Assembly: GCA_913063035.1 (NCBI GenBank)
Contig: CAJXYS010000023.1
Coordinates: 1 to 47,165, forward strand
DNA from: an uncultured Maritimibacter sp.
Lineage (GTDB): Bacteria; Pseudomonadota; Alphaproteobacteria; Rhodobacterales; Rhodobacteraceae
Length of the DNA: 47,165 nucleotides
Reading direction: 5' to 3'
In this document: piece by piece, positions 34,487 to 41,864 of the stretch
Layout: every line of letters begins with the position of its first letter
How positions within the stretch are numbered: the first letter of the stretch is position 1
Translations under genes and position numbers: made by a program
Notes under the pieces: model-generated
What the model saw: only the letters and a program-made list of their open reading frames with translations
Told to the model about the DNA's origin: nothing
The model's database searches: none

Positions 34487-35535
34487 TGGACGGGGGACAG
34501 GCCCCGCTCGGCTACCCGCACCCGGTGCCGCCGGCCGAGGCCGAGGCGATCGAGGTCGCGGACGGCATCCTCTGGCTGCGTCTGCCGCTGCCGATGCGGC
34601 TCGATCACGTCAATGTCTACGCCCTGCGCGAGGCCGATGGCTGGACCGTGATAGACACGGGTTTCGCCACCCGGCGCGCCCGGGCGATCTGGGCGAAGAT
34701 CCTCGAGGGCCCGCTCGAGGGGCGCCCGGTGAAACGGGTCGTCATGACCCATCACCACCCCGATCATGTCGGGCTGGTCGGCTGGTTCCAGCGCGACCAC
34801 GGGGCGGATCTGCTGTCCACCCGCACGGCCTGGCTTTTCGCGCGGATGCTCACGCTCGACGTGCAGGACCGCCCCGCGCCGGAAACCCTGGCGCATTGGC
34901 GCGCCGGCGGCATGGATCCGGCGCTCTATGAAAAACGGGCGGCGGAGCGGCCGTTCAACTTCGCCGACGTGGTGGCGCCGATGCCGCTGGGGTTCACGCG
35001 GATCGCGCAGGGCGACGTCGTGACGATGGGCGACCGGGACTGGGAGGTGCATACCGGCAACGGCCATGCGCCCGAACACGCGACCTTCTGGTGCCGCGAC
35101 GCGGCGCTCGTGATCGCCGGCGACCAGATCCTGCCGTCGATCTCGCCCAACCTGGGCGTCTACGCGACCGAGCCCGAGGCCGACCCGGTGGCGGACTGGC
35201 TCGAGTCCTGCACACGTCTCGCGCGGCTGGCGCGCGAGGGTCATCTCGTCCTGCCGGGCCACAAGCTGCCCTTCACCGGGCTGCCGACGCGCATGGGACA
35301 ACTGATCGACAATCATCATGGTGCGCTGGAGCGGCTGCGCCATGCGCTCGCCGCGCCCCGGACGGCCGCGGAGTGTTTCCCACCGCTTTTCAAGCGCGAG
35401 ATCGGCGAGGGCGAGTACGGGCTCGCGCTGGTCGAGGCCATCGGCCATCTCAATCACCTTCACCGCCAGGGCGAGGTCACGCGCAGGCGTCGCGCGGATG
35501 GCGCCTGGCTTTGGCAACGCGCTGGCGTGGAGTGA
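34486..35535 (+). CDS. MBL-fold metallo-hydrolase (349 aa)
   Basis: Metallo-beta-lactamase superfamily hydrolase. The metal site is His89-x-His91-x-Asp93-His94 (THHHPDHVG), with further ligands in GNGHAPEHATFW, IAGDQILPSISP and LPGHKLPF. A helical C-terminal region (about 265-349) follows the core. The ATG shares its first base with the acyl-CoA dehydrogenase TGA; a GTG one codon earlier is also possible. Coupling with an acyl-CoA dehydrogenase suggests a thioesterase-like step on an acyl-CoA product, which is inference from context. Confidence 0.88.
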   Translation: MDGGQAPLGYPHPVPPAEAEAIEVADGILWLRLPLPMRLDHVNVYALREADGWTVIDTGFATRRARAIWAKILEGPLEGRPVKRVVMTHHHPDHVGLVGWFQRDHGADLLSTRTAWLFARMLTLDVQDRPAPETLAHWRAGGMDPALYEKRAAERPFNFADVVAPMPLGFTRIAQGDVVTMGDRDWEVHTGNGHAPEHATFWCRDAALVIAGDQILPSISPNLGVYATEPEADPVADWLESCTRLARLAREGHLVLPGHKLPFTGLPTRMGQLIDNHHGALERLRHALAAPRTAAECFPPLFKREIGEGEYGLALVEAIGHLNHLHRQGEVTRRRRADGAWLWQRAGVE

Positions 35536-35620
35536 CGCAGGGCGCACGGAAACGGGTGACAGCCCCGCGGGAATATTCTATCTCCGGAAACGACAGACAT
35601 TGCTTCAGACGAGGACGACG

Positions 35621-35755
35621 ATGGCGGAGCACAAGCACGGCGAGATGGACGTCACCGAACACGAGAAGACCTTCGAGGGGTTCATTCGCTGGACGATCTA
35701 TGTCGCGGCCTTTTCCATCGCGGTGCTGATCTTCCTGGCGATCTTCAACAGCTGA
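35621..35755 (+). CDS. aa3-type cytochrome c oxidase subunit IV (44 aa)
   Basis: Tiny single-helix accessory subunit of alphaproteobacterial aa3 cytochrome c oxidase. The soluble start MAEHKHGEMDVTEHEKTFEG is followed by FIRWTIYVAAFSIAVLIFLA as one transmembrane helix. Length and pattern match the Rhodobacter/Paracoccus subunit. GAGG lies 6 nt upstream of the ATG. The catalytic subunits are elsewhere; the gene stands alone here. Confidence 0.85.
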   Translation: MAEHKHGEMDVTEHEKTFEGFIRWTIYVAAFSIAVLIFLAIFNS

Positions 35756-35782
35756 CGGGTCCGGCCCGCGCAGGAGCAGCCG

Positions 35783-36400
35783 ATGCGCCGCATCCCGACC
35801 GCTCTTCTTGCCCTGGGGCTTATGCTGGCGGGTTGCGCGGAAAAGGTCTGGGCACCGCAGGACGCGGTCGACCGTGCGCGCTACAGCCATGATGCGCCGG
35901 CCTCGATCACGCTGATCACGGTGATCAACAACCGGTCCGACGAAGGCGGTCACGCCGCGCTGCTGATCAATGGCTCGGAACGGGTGATCTTCGATCCCGC
36001 CGGCACCTGGTGGCACCGCACCGTGCCCGAGCGCAACGACGTGCTCTACGGGATCACGCCGACCATGCTGGACTTCTACCTGGACTACCACGCGCGCGAG
36101 ACATGGCGCGTCGTTCTGCAGGAAAAGCAGGTCCCGCGCGAGGTCGCGGACATGGCGATCCGCCGGGTGGAAGCCTATGGCGCGGTGCCAAAGACCCAGT
36201 GCAGCGTGGCCACGACCCGTATCCTGCGCGACATCCCCGGCTTCGAGGGCGTCGCGCGGAATTTCTGGCCCCACAGGGCACGCCAGGATTTCGCGCAGAT
36301 CGCGGGCGTCGCGGAAAGCGTGATCCGCGATGACGACGACGCCAGGAACGGGGATCTCCTCGCGGCGCAGCAGACGGCGATGGCCAAGCAAACCCCCTGA
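35783..36400 (+). CDS. Putative lipoprotein (205 aa)
   Basis: The N-terminus MRRIPTALLALGLMLAGC ends in a good lipobox (LAGC, acylated Cys18). The mature domain begins with a beta-rich stretch ITLITVINNRSDEGGHAALL, then IFDPAGTWWHRTVPER, and later VPKTQCSVATTRIL. A conserved-looking GGHAALL His and the downstream Cys recall papain-like NlpC/P60-type and related uncharacterised lipoprotein families, but the order and spacing are not enough to call a peptidase. GGAG precedes the ATG. It follows the oxidase subunit by 27 nt and may be co-transcribed. Confidence 0.75.
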   Translation: MRRIPTALLALGLMLAGCAEKVWAPQDAVDRARYSHDAPASITLITVINNRSDEGGHAALLINGSERVIFDPAGTWWHRTVPERNDVLYGITPTMLDFYLDYHARETWRVVLQEKQVPREVADMAIRRVEAYGAVPKTQCSVATTRILRDIPGFEGVARNFWPHRARQDFAQIAGVAESVIRDDDDARNGDLLAAQQTAMAKQTP

Positions 36401-36420
36401 GCCGCGCAAGGACGACAGGC

Positions 36421-36453
36421 AAAAAGAAACCCCCGCGGCGTCAGCCCCGGGGG
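36421..36453 (-). terminator. Rho-independent terminator of rpsU
   Basis: On the minus strand a GC stem (CCCCCG and GCC arms around a TGAC loop, one mismatch, 36430-36453) is followed by TTTCTTTTT (36421-36429). It lies about 50 nt past the rpsU stop and has the right polarity for that gene. Confidence 0.82.
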
Positions 36454-36503
36454 TGGTGCGTGCGGCGGATCGCCCCGCCGGTTCGCTTGCCGTCAGGCGG
36501 CGA

Positions 36504-36710
36504 TCAGAGAAGGCCTTCGCGCTGAGCCTTCTTGCGGGCCAGTTTCCGCGCGCGGCGGATGGCCTCGGCCTGTTCGCGGGCGCGCTTCTCGGACGGTTTC
36601 TCGTAATGCTGCCGCAGCTTCATTTCCCGAAACACGCCTTCGCGCTGAAGCTTCTTCTTCAGGGCGCGCAGCGCCTGGTCGACATTGTTGTCGCGAACCG
36701 ATACCTGCAT
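36504..36710 (-). CDS. rpsU: 30S ribosomal protein S21
   Basis: Small basic ribosomal protein of 68 residues that helps mRNA base-pair with 16S rRNA at initiation. [20 protein letters not shown] and the Arg/Lys-rich tail are typical of alphaproteobacterial S21. AAAGGTGG lies upstream of the ATG, within a perfect palindrome that could hide it (see 36711-36723). It is monocistronic with a recognisable promoter and intrinsic terminator, as expected for a highly expressed gene. Confidence 0.96.
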   Translation of the reverse strand: MQVSVRDNNVDQALRALKKKLQREGVFREMKLRQHYEKPSEKRAREQAEAIRRARKLARKKAQREGLL

Positions 36711-36723
36711 GTGGTGTCACCAC
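36711..36723 (-). promoter_or_regulatory. Palindrome covering the rpsU ribosome binding site
   Basis: GTGGTGACACCAC is a perfect 13-nt palindrome immediately before the rpsU ATG. In the mRNA the GUGG of the Shine-Dalgarno could pair with CCAC next to the start codon, so translation may be tuned by this hairpin or by a protein that binds it. S21 itself would be a natural candidate for feedback, but there is no direct evidence. Confidence 0.45.
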
Positions 36724-36761
36724 CTTTCCGTGTTAGAGTTGCTCAAATCGCAGGAGGTGGT

Positions 36762-36790
36762 CCTATAGCAAACGCCCGCTAGCTTGTCCA
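36762..36790 (-). promoter_or_regulatory. Sigma-70-type promoter of rpsU
   Basis: On the minus strand TGGACA (-35, 36785-36790) and TATAGG (-10, 36762-36767) are separated by exactly 17 nt, about 50 nt upstream of the rpsU ATG. Five of six -35 bases match the consensus TTGACA. Confidence 0.65.
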
Positions 36791-36819
36791 CACGTGACAC
36801 GCAACAGGAGGCAGACAGC

Positions 36820-37530
36820 ATGACCGATCCGCACGCCGACCCCGATGGGCTCGCCGGCATCCGTGACAGGCTGCTCGACGCGGCCCTGCCGCATGTGCCG
36901 TTCGATGGCTGGACCCAGGCCACGTTCGATGCCGCGGTCACCGATTCGGACGTCGACCCGGCGCTCGCCCGCGCCGCCTTTCCGCGCGGGGCGGTCGACA
37001 TGGCGCTGGCGTTCCACTATCGGGGTGACGCGCTGATGGTCCAGCGGATCGCAGAGGCCGACCTGGCCCAGATGCGCTTTCGCGACCGGGTCGCGGCGGC
37101 GATCCGGTTCCGGCTCGAGGCGATGGAGATGGACAAGGAGGCCGTGCGCCGCGGCGCGACCCTCTTCGCGCTGCCGAACCATGCCGCCGACGGCGCCGGT
37201 GCGATCTGGCACACCGCCGACGCGATCTGGACGGCGCTTGGCGACACCGCGCGTGACTACAACTGGTACACCAAGCGCGCGACGCTCTCGGCGATCTATT
37301 CCTCCACCGTGCTCTACTGGCTCGGCGACGATTCGCCGGGCCATCAGGCGACGTGGGAGTTTCTCGACCGCCGGATCGACAACGTCATGTCCTTCGAGGG
37401 CGTCAAGGGCAAGGTGATGAAGTCGCCGCTGGGCCGCGTTCTGGAAAAAGGACCGCTCCGCCTGCTTGACCGCGTCCGCGCGCCGGACCAAACCTTCCGC
37501 GAGAACGCGCCGGGATGGACCCGCCGCTAG
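36820..37530 (+). CDS. coq9: COQ9 family protein
   Basis: Ubiquinone biosynthesis accessory protein of 236 residues with a TetR-like helical fold that binds lipids and assists the COQ7/UbiF-type hydroxylation step. Segments typical of the family are RDYNWYTKRATLSAIYSSTVLYW and the preceding ADGAGAIWHTADAIWTALGD. The ATG at 36820 has AGGAGG 8 nt upstream; the open frame begins earlier at TTG but without support. Neighbours downstream are a class IV aminotransferase and a quinone oxidoreductase-like gene. ubiA lies elsewhere in the window. Confidence 0.9.
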   Translation: MTDPHADPDGLAGIRDRLLDAALPHVPFDGWTQATFDAAVTDSDVDPALARAAFPRGAVDMALAFHYRGDALMVQRIAEADLAQMRFRDRVAAAIRFRLEAMEMDKEAVRRGATLFALPNHAADGAGAIWHTADAIWTALGDTARDYNWYTKRATLSAIYSSTVLYWLGDDSPGHQATWEFLDRRIDNVMSFEGVKGKVMKSPLGRVLEKGPLRLLDRVRAPDQTFRENAPGWTRR

Positions 37531-37549
37531 AACCGCGAAGGAGAGGTCA

Positions 37550-38404
37550 TTGGCTGTCGGGAAAGAAATCTTCACCTGGTACGAGGGCAAATGGCACAAG
37601 GGCAACGCGCCGATCATCGGCGCCGCGGACCACGTGGCATGGCTCGGTAGCCAGGTGTTCGACGGCGCCCGGCAGTTCGAGGGGGTGCGCCCGGACCTCG
37701 ACCTGCACAGCCAGCGTATCATCCGGTCGGCCGAGGCCATGGGCATGGTGCCCCCGGTCGATGCCGGGACCGTGCACGGCCTGATGGAAGAGGGCTGCGC
37801 CCATTTCGCGCCGGATGCCGCGCTTTATCTCCGCCCGATGATGTGGGCGCGCGAGGGCACGCCCGGCATCATCGATATCGACCCCGGGTCGACCGGTTTC
37901 GCCGTTTGCCTCGAGACCCTGCCGATGCCGGAGCCGGGGGATTTCAGCCTGACCGTCTCTCCCTATTGCCGGCCCCGTCCCGACATGGCGCTGACCGAGG
38001 CCAAGGCGGGCTCGCTCTATGCCAATAACGGGCGGATCATGGCCGAGGCCCGGAAGCGCGGCTTTCACAACGCGCTCTCGCTCGACATCGACGGCCACGT
38101 CGCCGAGACCGCCTCGACCAATGTCTTCATGGTCCGCGACGGCGAGGTGCTGACCCCGGTGCCGAACGGCACCTTCCTGAACGGGCTGACACGGCAGCGG
38201 GTGATCGCGCTGCTGCGCGCCGCGGGCCACACCGTCACCGAGGCCAGCCTGACCGTCGCGGATTTCCGCGCCGCCGACGAGATCTTCGTCACCGGCAATA
38301 TCGCCAAGGTGATGCCGGTCGCGCGCTTCGACGACCGCACCCTGCCGCAGCATTTCGGCCTGCAGCTGCGCGAGATGTACTGGGACTGGGCCCATTCCAG
38401 GTAA
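37550..38404 (+). CDS. Branched-chain amino acid aminotransferase-like, class IV (TTG start)
   Basis: PLP-dependent fold-type IV aminotransferase of 284 residues. The PLP lysine is Lys152 in TEAKAGSLYANNGRIM; Glu186 in HVAETASTNVF contacts the cofactor ring, and VFDGARQFEGVR and LNGLTRQRVI are typical. The best start is TTG at 37550, because AAGGAGAGG sits just before it; no ATG is nearby. The usual reaction is transamination of Leu, Ile or Val with 2-oxoglutarate, but class IV members also act on D-amino acids or 4-amino-4-deoxychorismate, so the substrate remains open. It lies 19 nt after coq9 and 10 nt before the quinone reductase gene. Confidence 0.86.
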   Translation: MAVGKEIFTWYEGKWHKGNAPIIGAADHVAWLGSQVFDGARQFEGVRPDLDLHSQRIIRSAEAMGMVPPVDAGTVHGLMEEGCAHFAPDAALYLRPMMWAREGTPGIIDIDPGSTGFAVCLETLPMPEPGDFSLTVSPYCRPRPDMALTEAKAGSLYANNGRIMAEARKRGFHNALSLDIDGHVAETASTNVFMVRDGEVLTPVPNGTFLNGLTRQRVIALLRAAGHTVTEASLTVADFRAADEIFVTGNIAKVMPVARFDDRTLPQHFGLQLREMYWDWAHSR

Positions 38405-38414
38405 GGAGATCCGC

Positions 38415-39413
38415 ATGACCCTGCCCGAGACGATGCGCGCCGTGGAAATCTCCGAACCGGGCGGCCCCGAGGTGCTGCGCCCGGTGACCCGCCCCGTGCC
38501 GGTACCCGGCCCTGGACAGATCCTGATCCGTAACGCCTATGCCGGGGTGAACCGCCCCGACGCGCTGCAGCGCGCGGGCGCCTACGCGCCGCCGCCAACG
38601 GCGTCGGACCTGCCCGGTCTCGAAGCGGCCGGGACCGTCGCCGCGGTCGGACCGAATGTCAGCCGCTGGGCGGTCGGCGACGCGGTGACGGCACTCCTGC
38701 CGGGGGGTGGCTATGCCGAGTATGCGGTCACCCACCAGGACCACGCGCTGCCCGTTCCCGCGGGCCTGCCTTTGGACCGCGCCGCGGCGCTCTGCGAGAC
38801 CTACTACACCGTCTGGAGCAACGTGTTCATGCGCGGCCGGCTTACCGGCGGCGAGGTGTTCCTCGTCCATGGCGGATCGTCGGGCATCGGCACCACGGCC
38901 ATCCAGCTGGCCCGTCATTTCGGCGCCCGCGTGCTGACGACCGCCGGGTCCGACGAGAAATGCGCGCTCTGCCGCGATCTCGGCGCCCAGCGCGCGATCA
39001 ACTACCGCGAGACGGACTTCGTCGCCGCCGTGAAGGACGCCACCGACGGGCGGGGCGCCGACCTGATCCTCGACATGGTGGGCGGCGACTATATCCCGCG
39101 CAACGTCAAGGCGCTGGCCGACGACGGCCGGCTGGTGCAGATCGCCTTCCTGTCCGGCCCCAAGGTCGACCTGAATTTCGCCCAGGTCATGGCGCGGCGG
39201 CTGACGATCACCGGATCGACGCTCAGGCCGCAATCGGATCTCGCCAAGGCGCGAATCGCCGACCAGCTTCGGACCCGTGTCTGGCCTCTCCTCGAGACCG
39301 GCGCCGTCGGGCCGGTGATGGACTCGGAATTTCCGCTGGAGAAGGCCGCCGCCGCCCATGCCCGGATGGAAGGCTCCACCCACATGGGCAAGATCGTCCT
39401 GAAGATCGCCTAG
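38415..39413 (+). CDS. NAD(P)H:quinone oxidoreductase, zinc-free MDR family (332 aa)
   Basis: Medium-chain reductase related to QOR and the human p53-inducible quinone reductase. The N-terminal GroES-like part includes GVNRPDALQRAGAY and SDLPGLEAAGTV. The nucleotide-binding part has VHGGSSGIGTTAIQLARHFG. It lacks the zinc-binding cysteine pattern of alcohol dehydrogenases. AAGGAG precedes the ATG. It reduces quinones or enones with NADPH; physiological substrate unknown. Its end overlaps the convergent RNase T2 gene by 4 nt. Confidence 0.9.
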   Translation: MTLPETMRAVEISEPGGPEVLRPVTRPVPVPGPGQILIRNAYAGVNRPDALQRAGAYAPPPTASDLPGLEAAGTVAAVGPNVSRWAVGDAVTALLPGGGYAEYAVTHQDHALPVPAGLPLDRAAALCETYYTVWSNVFMRGRLTGGEVFLVHGGSSGIGTTAIQLARHFGARVLTTAGSDEKCALCRDLGAQRAINYRETDFVAAVKDATDGRGADLILDMVGGDYIPRNVKALADDGRLVQIAFLSGPKVDLNFAQVMARRLTITGSTLRPQSDLAKARIADQLRTRVWPLLETGAVGPVMDSEFPLEKAAAAHARMEGSTHMGKIVLKIA

Positions 39414-40039
39414 CGGACCGGCGGCATCCGGGCCGCGCGCGCCCGGCAATCGCGCACCACGTCCGCGCCGCAGGGGCGCGGCGCGAGATCCTTCGTCAGG
39501 CATATCCGCGCTTCCTGGATGTGGCCGTTCTTGCAGGTGATGGTCACCATGTCCGCCGTCCAGCCGGGATTCGCCGCGAGAAAGGCGCGCTCCACGTCTG
39601 CGGGCGCGAGCCGCGCCGGGCGGTCCGGCTGGCGGAGCGCCGCGGGCCGGCGCACGCGCGCCCAGGCCCGGCGCGCCGCGTCGAAATAGGCCCCGGCGGC
39701 GAGACCCGAACAGCGCCCGTGCTTTTCCCACTGGTAGCGGACCAGCCCGGCCGAGCCCATGATCGGCACCATCGCGCGGATCTCCGACCGGGACGGGGCG
39801 CGCGCGTCGCTGTCGCACCAGGCCGGCCAGCCGGTCTCGTGCTGCGGCCAGAGCCCGTGCAGGACAAAGCCGTGACCGCGGCGCGGATCGCATTGCGCGG
39901 CGCCGCGCGCGTCGCCCTCCAGCGCGCACCAGCTCGGGCTCCAGGACAGGGCCATCACGTAGTAGTCGAAATCGCCGGGGCGGTCCGACCCGGCCCGGGC
40001 CATCCCCGCCATCAGCAGCAGCGCCAGGATAACGCGCAT
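39410..40039 (-). CDS. Secreted ribonuclease T2 family protein (209 aa)
   Basis: Endoribonuclease with a signal peptide (to about residue 17, MARAG). Both catalytic segments are present: CAS I FVLHGLWPQ with His61, and CAS II YQWEKHGRC with Glu105 and His107. About eight Cys suggest disulfides in the periplasm. GGGGG lies 5 nt before this ATG; another ATG is one codon upstream. It probably scavenges nucleotides from external or periplasmic RNA. The 3' end overlaps the quinone reductase gene by 4 nt. Confidence 0.92.
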   Translation of the reverse strand: MRVILALLLMAGMARAGSDRPGDFDYYVMALSWSPSWCALEGDARGAAQCDPRRGHGFVLHGLWPQHETGWPAWCDSDARAPSRSEIRAMVPIMGSAGLVRYQWEKHGRCSGLAAGAYFDAARRAWARVRRPAALRQPDRPARLAPADVERAFLAANPGWTADMVTITCKNGHIQEARICLTKDLAPRPCGADVVRDCRARAARMPPVR

Positions 40040-40174
40040 CATTTCCCCCTTTGCATCCGGGTCGGTGGCGATTATATACGTCGCGACTTCCCCGTCATCG
40101 AGGAAACCGCGCCCGGTCCGGGCGCAGCCGACTTTCCGGCACGGGTGACGCATATCTGAAAGAGGGTTCCGAAC

Positions 40175-40948
40175 ATGGCCTATCCGATCATGGCGAAAGC
40201 CACCGCCGTCTGGCTCGTGGACAACACCACGCTCAGCTTCAAGCAGATCGCCGATTTCTGCGGCCTGCACGAGCTCGAGGTGCAGGGCATCGCGGATGGC
40301 GAGGTCGCGGCCGGGATAAAGGGCTTCGATCCCATCGCCAACAACCAGCTCGATCCCGAAGAGATCGAGCGGGGCGAAAAGGATCGCGCCTACAAGCTCA
40401 AGCTCAAGCACAACCCCGCCGCCGCCGGCGAGGAAAAGCGCCGCGGTCCGCGCTACACCCCGCTTTCCAAGCGCCAGGACCGGCCCGCCGCGATCCTGTG
40501 GCTGGTGAAGTTTCACCCCGAACTGACCGACAGCCAGATTTCCAAGCTGGTCGGCACCACCAAGCCCACGATCCAGTCGATCCGCGAGCGCACGCACTGG
40601 AACATCCAGAACATCCAGCCCATCGACCCGGTGGCGCTGGGCCTCTGCAAACAGACCGAGCTGGACGAGGCCGTGCGCAAAGCCGCGGCCAAGAAAGCCA
40701 AGGACGGCGAGCTGATGTCCGACGAGGAACGCCGCCGCCTGGTCTCGACCGAGCAGTCGCTCGAAATGGAGGCCGAACCGAAGATGCCGTCGAGCATCTC
40801 CGGGCTCGAGACCTTCACCCTCGGCGGGTCGGACGAGTCGGACGGCAGCGACAAGGAAGAGACCCCGGTCGATGCCGACAGCCTCTTCAACCTGCCCGAC
40901 TCCGACACGGACGCGGAAGACGACGAGGACGACACCGCCGGGCGCTGA
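40175..40948 (+). CDS. trcR: DUF1013 protein, cell cycle transcriptional regulator TrcR
   Basis: Alphaproteobacterial regulator of 257 residues. MAYPIMAKATAVWLVDNTTL at the N-terminus and LVKFHPELTDSQISKLVGTT in the middle form two helix-turn-helix-like segments, typical of the family studied in Rickettsia and Caulobacter relatives. The last 60 residues are very acidic (SDTDAEDDEDDTAGR) and probably disordered. AGAGGG precedes the ATG. The 135-nt divergent spacer with RNase T2 contains an AT-rich patch (GATTATATACG) that may hold its promoter. It likely binds RNA polymerase or DNA near cell-cycle promoters; detailed role inferred from family. Confidence 0.9.
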   Translation: MAYPIMAKATAVWLVDNTTLSFKQIADFCGLHELEVQGIADGEVAAGIKGFDPIANNQLDPEEIERGEKDRAYKLKLKHNPAAAGEEKRRGPRYTPLSKRQDRPAAILWLVKFHPELTDSQISKLVGTTKPTIQSIRERTHWNIQNIQPIDPVALGLCKQTELDEAVRKAAAKKAKDGELMSDEERRRLVSTEQSLEMEAEPKMPSSISGLETFTLGGSDESDGSDKEETPVDADSLFNLPDSDTDAEDDEDDTAGR

Positions 40949-40960
40949 GCGTCGCGCCGG

Positions 40961-40994
40961 CTCCAAGTGGGCGAAATATCCCCGCCGGAGGCAC
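40961..40994 (-). repeat. Possible dispersed Rhodobacteraceae intergenic motif (CCTCCGGCGGGGATATTT)
   Basis: On the minus strand the spacer after trcR reads CCTCCGGCGGGGATATTT. I recall this motif, with small changes, at the ends of many genes in Rhodobacter, Paracoccus and Ruegeria. I noticed only this one copy here, so the repeat claim rests on recall. A stem GCGCCCC-GCA-GGGGCGC follows at 40999-41015 and could act with it as a convergent terminator region. Confidence 0.4.
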
Positions 40995-41054
40995 CCGAGC
41001 GCCCCGCAGGGGCGCGAGAGAGAAGGCGTGGCGCGCGGACCCGCGCGCCGCATG

Positions 41055-41864
41055 TCAGTGGGCCGAGGCCACGACCGCGTCGAGGATCGACCGGCCGCCA
41101 TCCACGCGCAGGATTTCCCCGGTAATGAAGCCCGCGCTGTCGGAGGCGAGGAATTGCGCGGCATCCGCGACCTCGCCCGGCGGCGCGATGCGCCCGAGCG
41201 GCGTCGCGGTGGTGATGGCGTCGCGCAGGTCGCTGTCGTCGCGCAGCGCCTGGCGCAGGCTCGCGCTCATCACGCTGCCGAAGGCGATGGCGTTCACCCG
41301 GATGCGGTGGGGCGCCAGCGCCACGGCCAGGGAGCGCGTCAACTGATCGAGCGCGGCGCAGCTGACCGAGTAGGCCAGCAGGTCGGGCCGGGTCCGCTGC
41401 CCCGCCACCGATGACAGGTTGACGATGGCGCCGACCGTGCCTTCCTCCTCGCCGGATTCCTCGGCCTGGGCGATCATCCGCTTGGCCACAAGCTGGCTGA
41501 GCCGCAGATTGGCCAGAAGGTTCTGTTGCAGAAGCGTGTCGACGGAGTCGTCGTCGCGGTCGAGCGGGTCGGAGAACATGACCTGGCGCGACCCGTTGAC
41601 CAGGATGTCCACGCGGTCGAAGGCGTCGATCGTGGCCGACAGAAGGTTGGCCTGGGTCAGCTTCTCGCGCAGGTCGCCGGCGAAGGCGCGCGCGGTGGAG
41701 GCGTCGGCGTCGCTCTTGCCGATCTCGTCCTTCAGCCGCGCCTCGTCCATGTCGGCGAACATGACGTTGGCGCCGGCATCGACGAAGCGCCGCGCGATGG
41801 CAAGCCCGACGCCATTGGCGGCGCCGGTCACGATGGCGGTCTTGCCGGCTACGGAAAAGGTCAT
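41055..41864 (-). CDS. Short-chain dehydrogenase-like protein with YxxxC (269 aa)
   Basis: SDR-fold protein. The cofactor loop TGAANGVG (13-20) is classic and Ser151/152 (NLSSVAG) is present. However, the catalytic Lys of the YxxxK motif is Cys169 (Tyr165-SVS-Cys), and the NNAG motif is NGSR (90-93). The C-terminal half with HRIRVNAIAFGSV and ITGEILRVDGG is otherwise normal. Lys to Cys needs more than one base change, so it is not a simple reading error. Loss of Lys usually abolishes dehydrogenase activity, so the protein may be a binding or regulatory pseudoenzyme, or use different chemistry. Its start overlaps the rsmC stop by 4 nt. Confidence 0.85.
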   Translation of the reverse strand: MTFSVAGKTAIVTGAANGVGLAIARRFVDAGANVMFADMDEARLKDEIGKSDADASTARAFAGDLREKLTQANLLSATIDAFDRVDILVNGSRQVMFSDPLDRDDDSVDTLLQQNLLANLRLSQLVAKRMIAQAEESGEEEGTVGAIVNLSSVAGQRTRPDLLAYSVSCAALDQLTRSLAVALAPHRIRVNAIAFGSVMSASLRQALRDDSDLRDAITTATPLGRIAPPGEVADAAQFLASDSAGFITGEILRVDGGRSILDAVVASAH

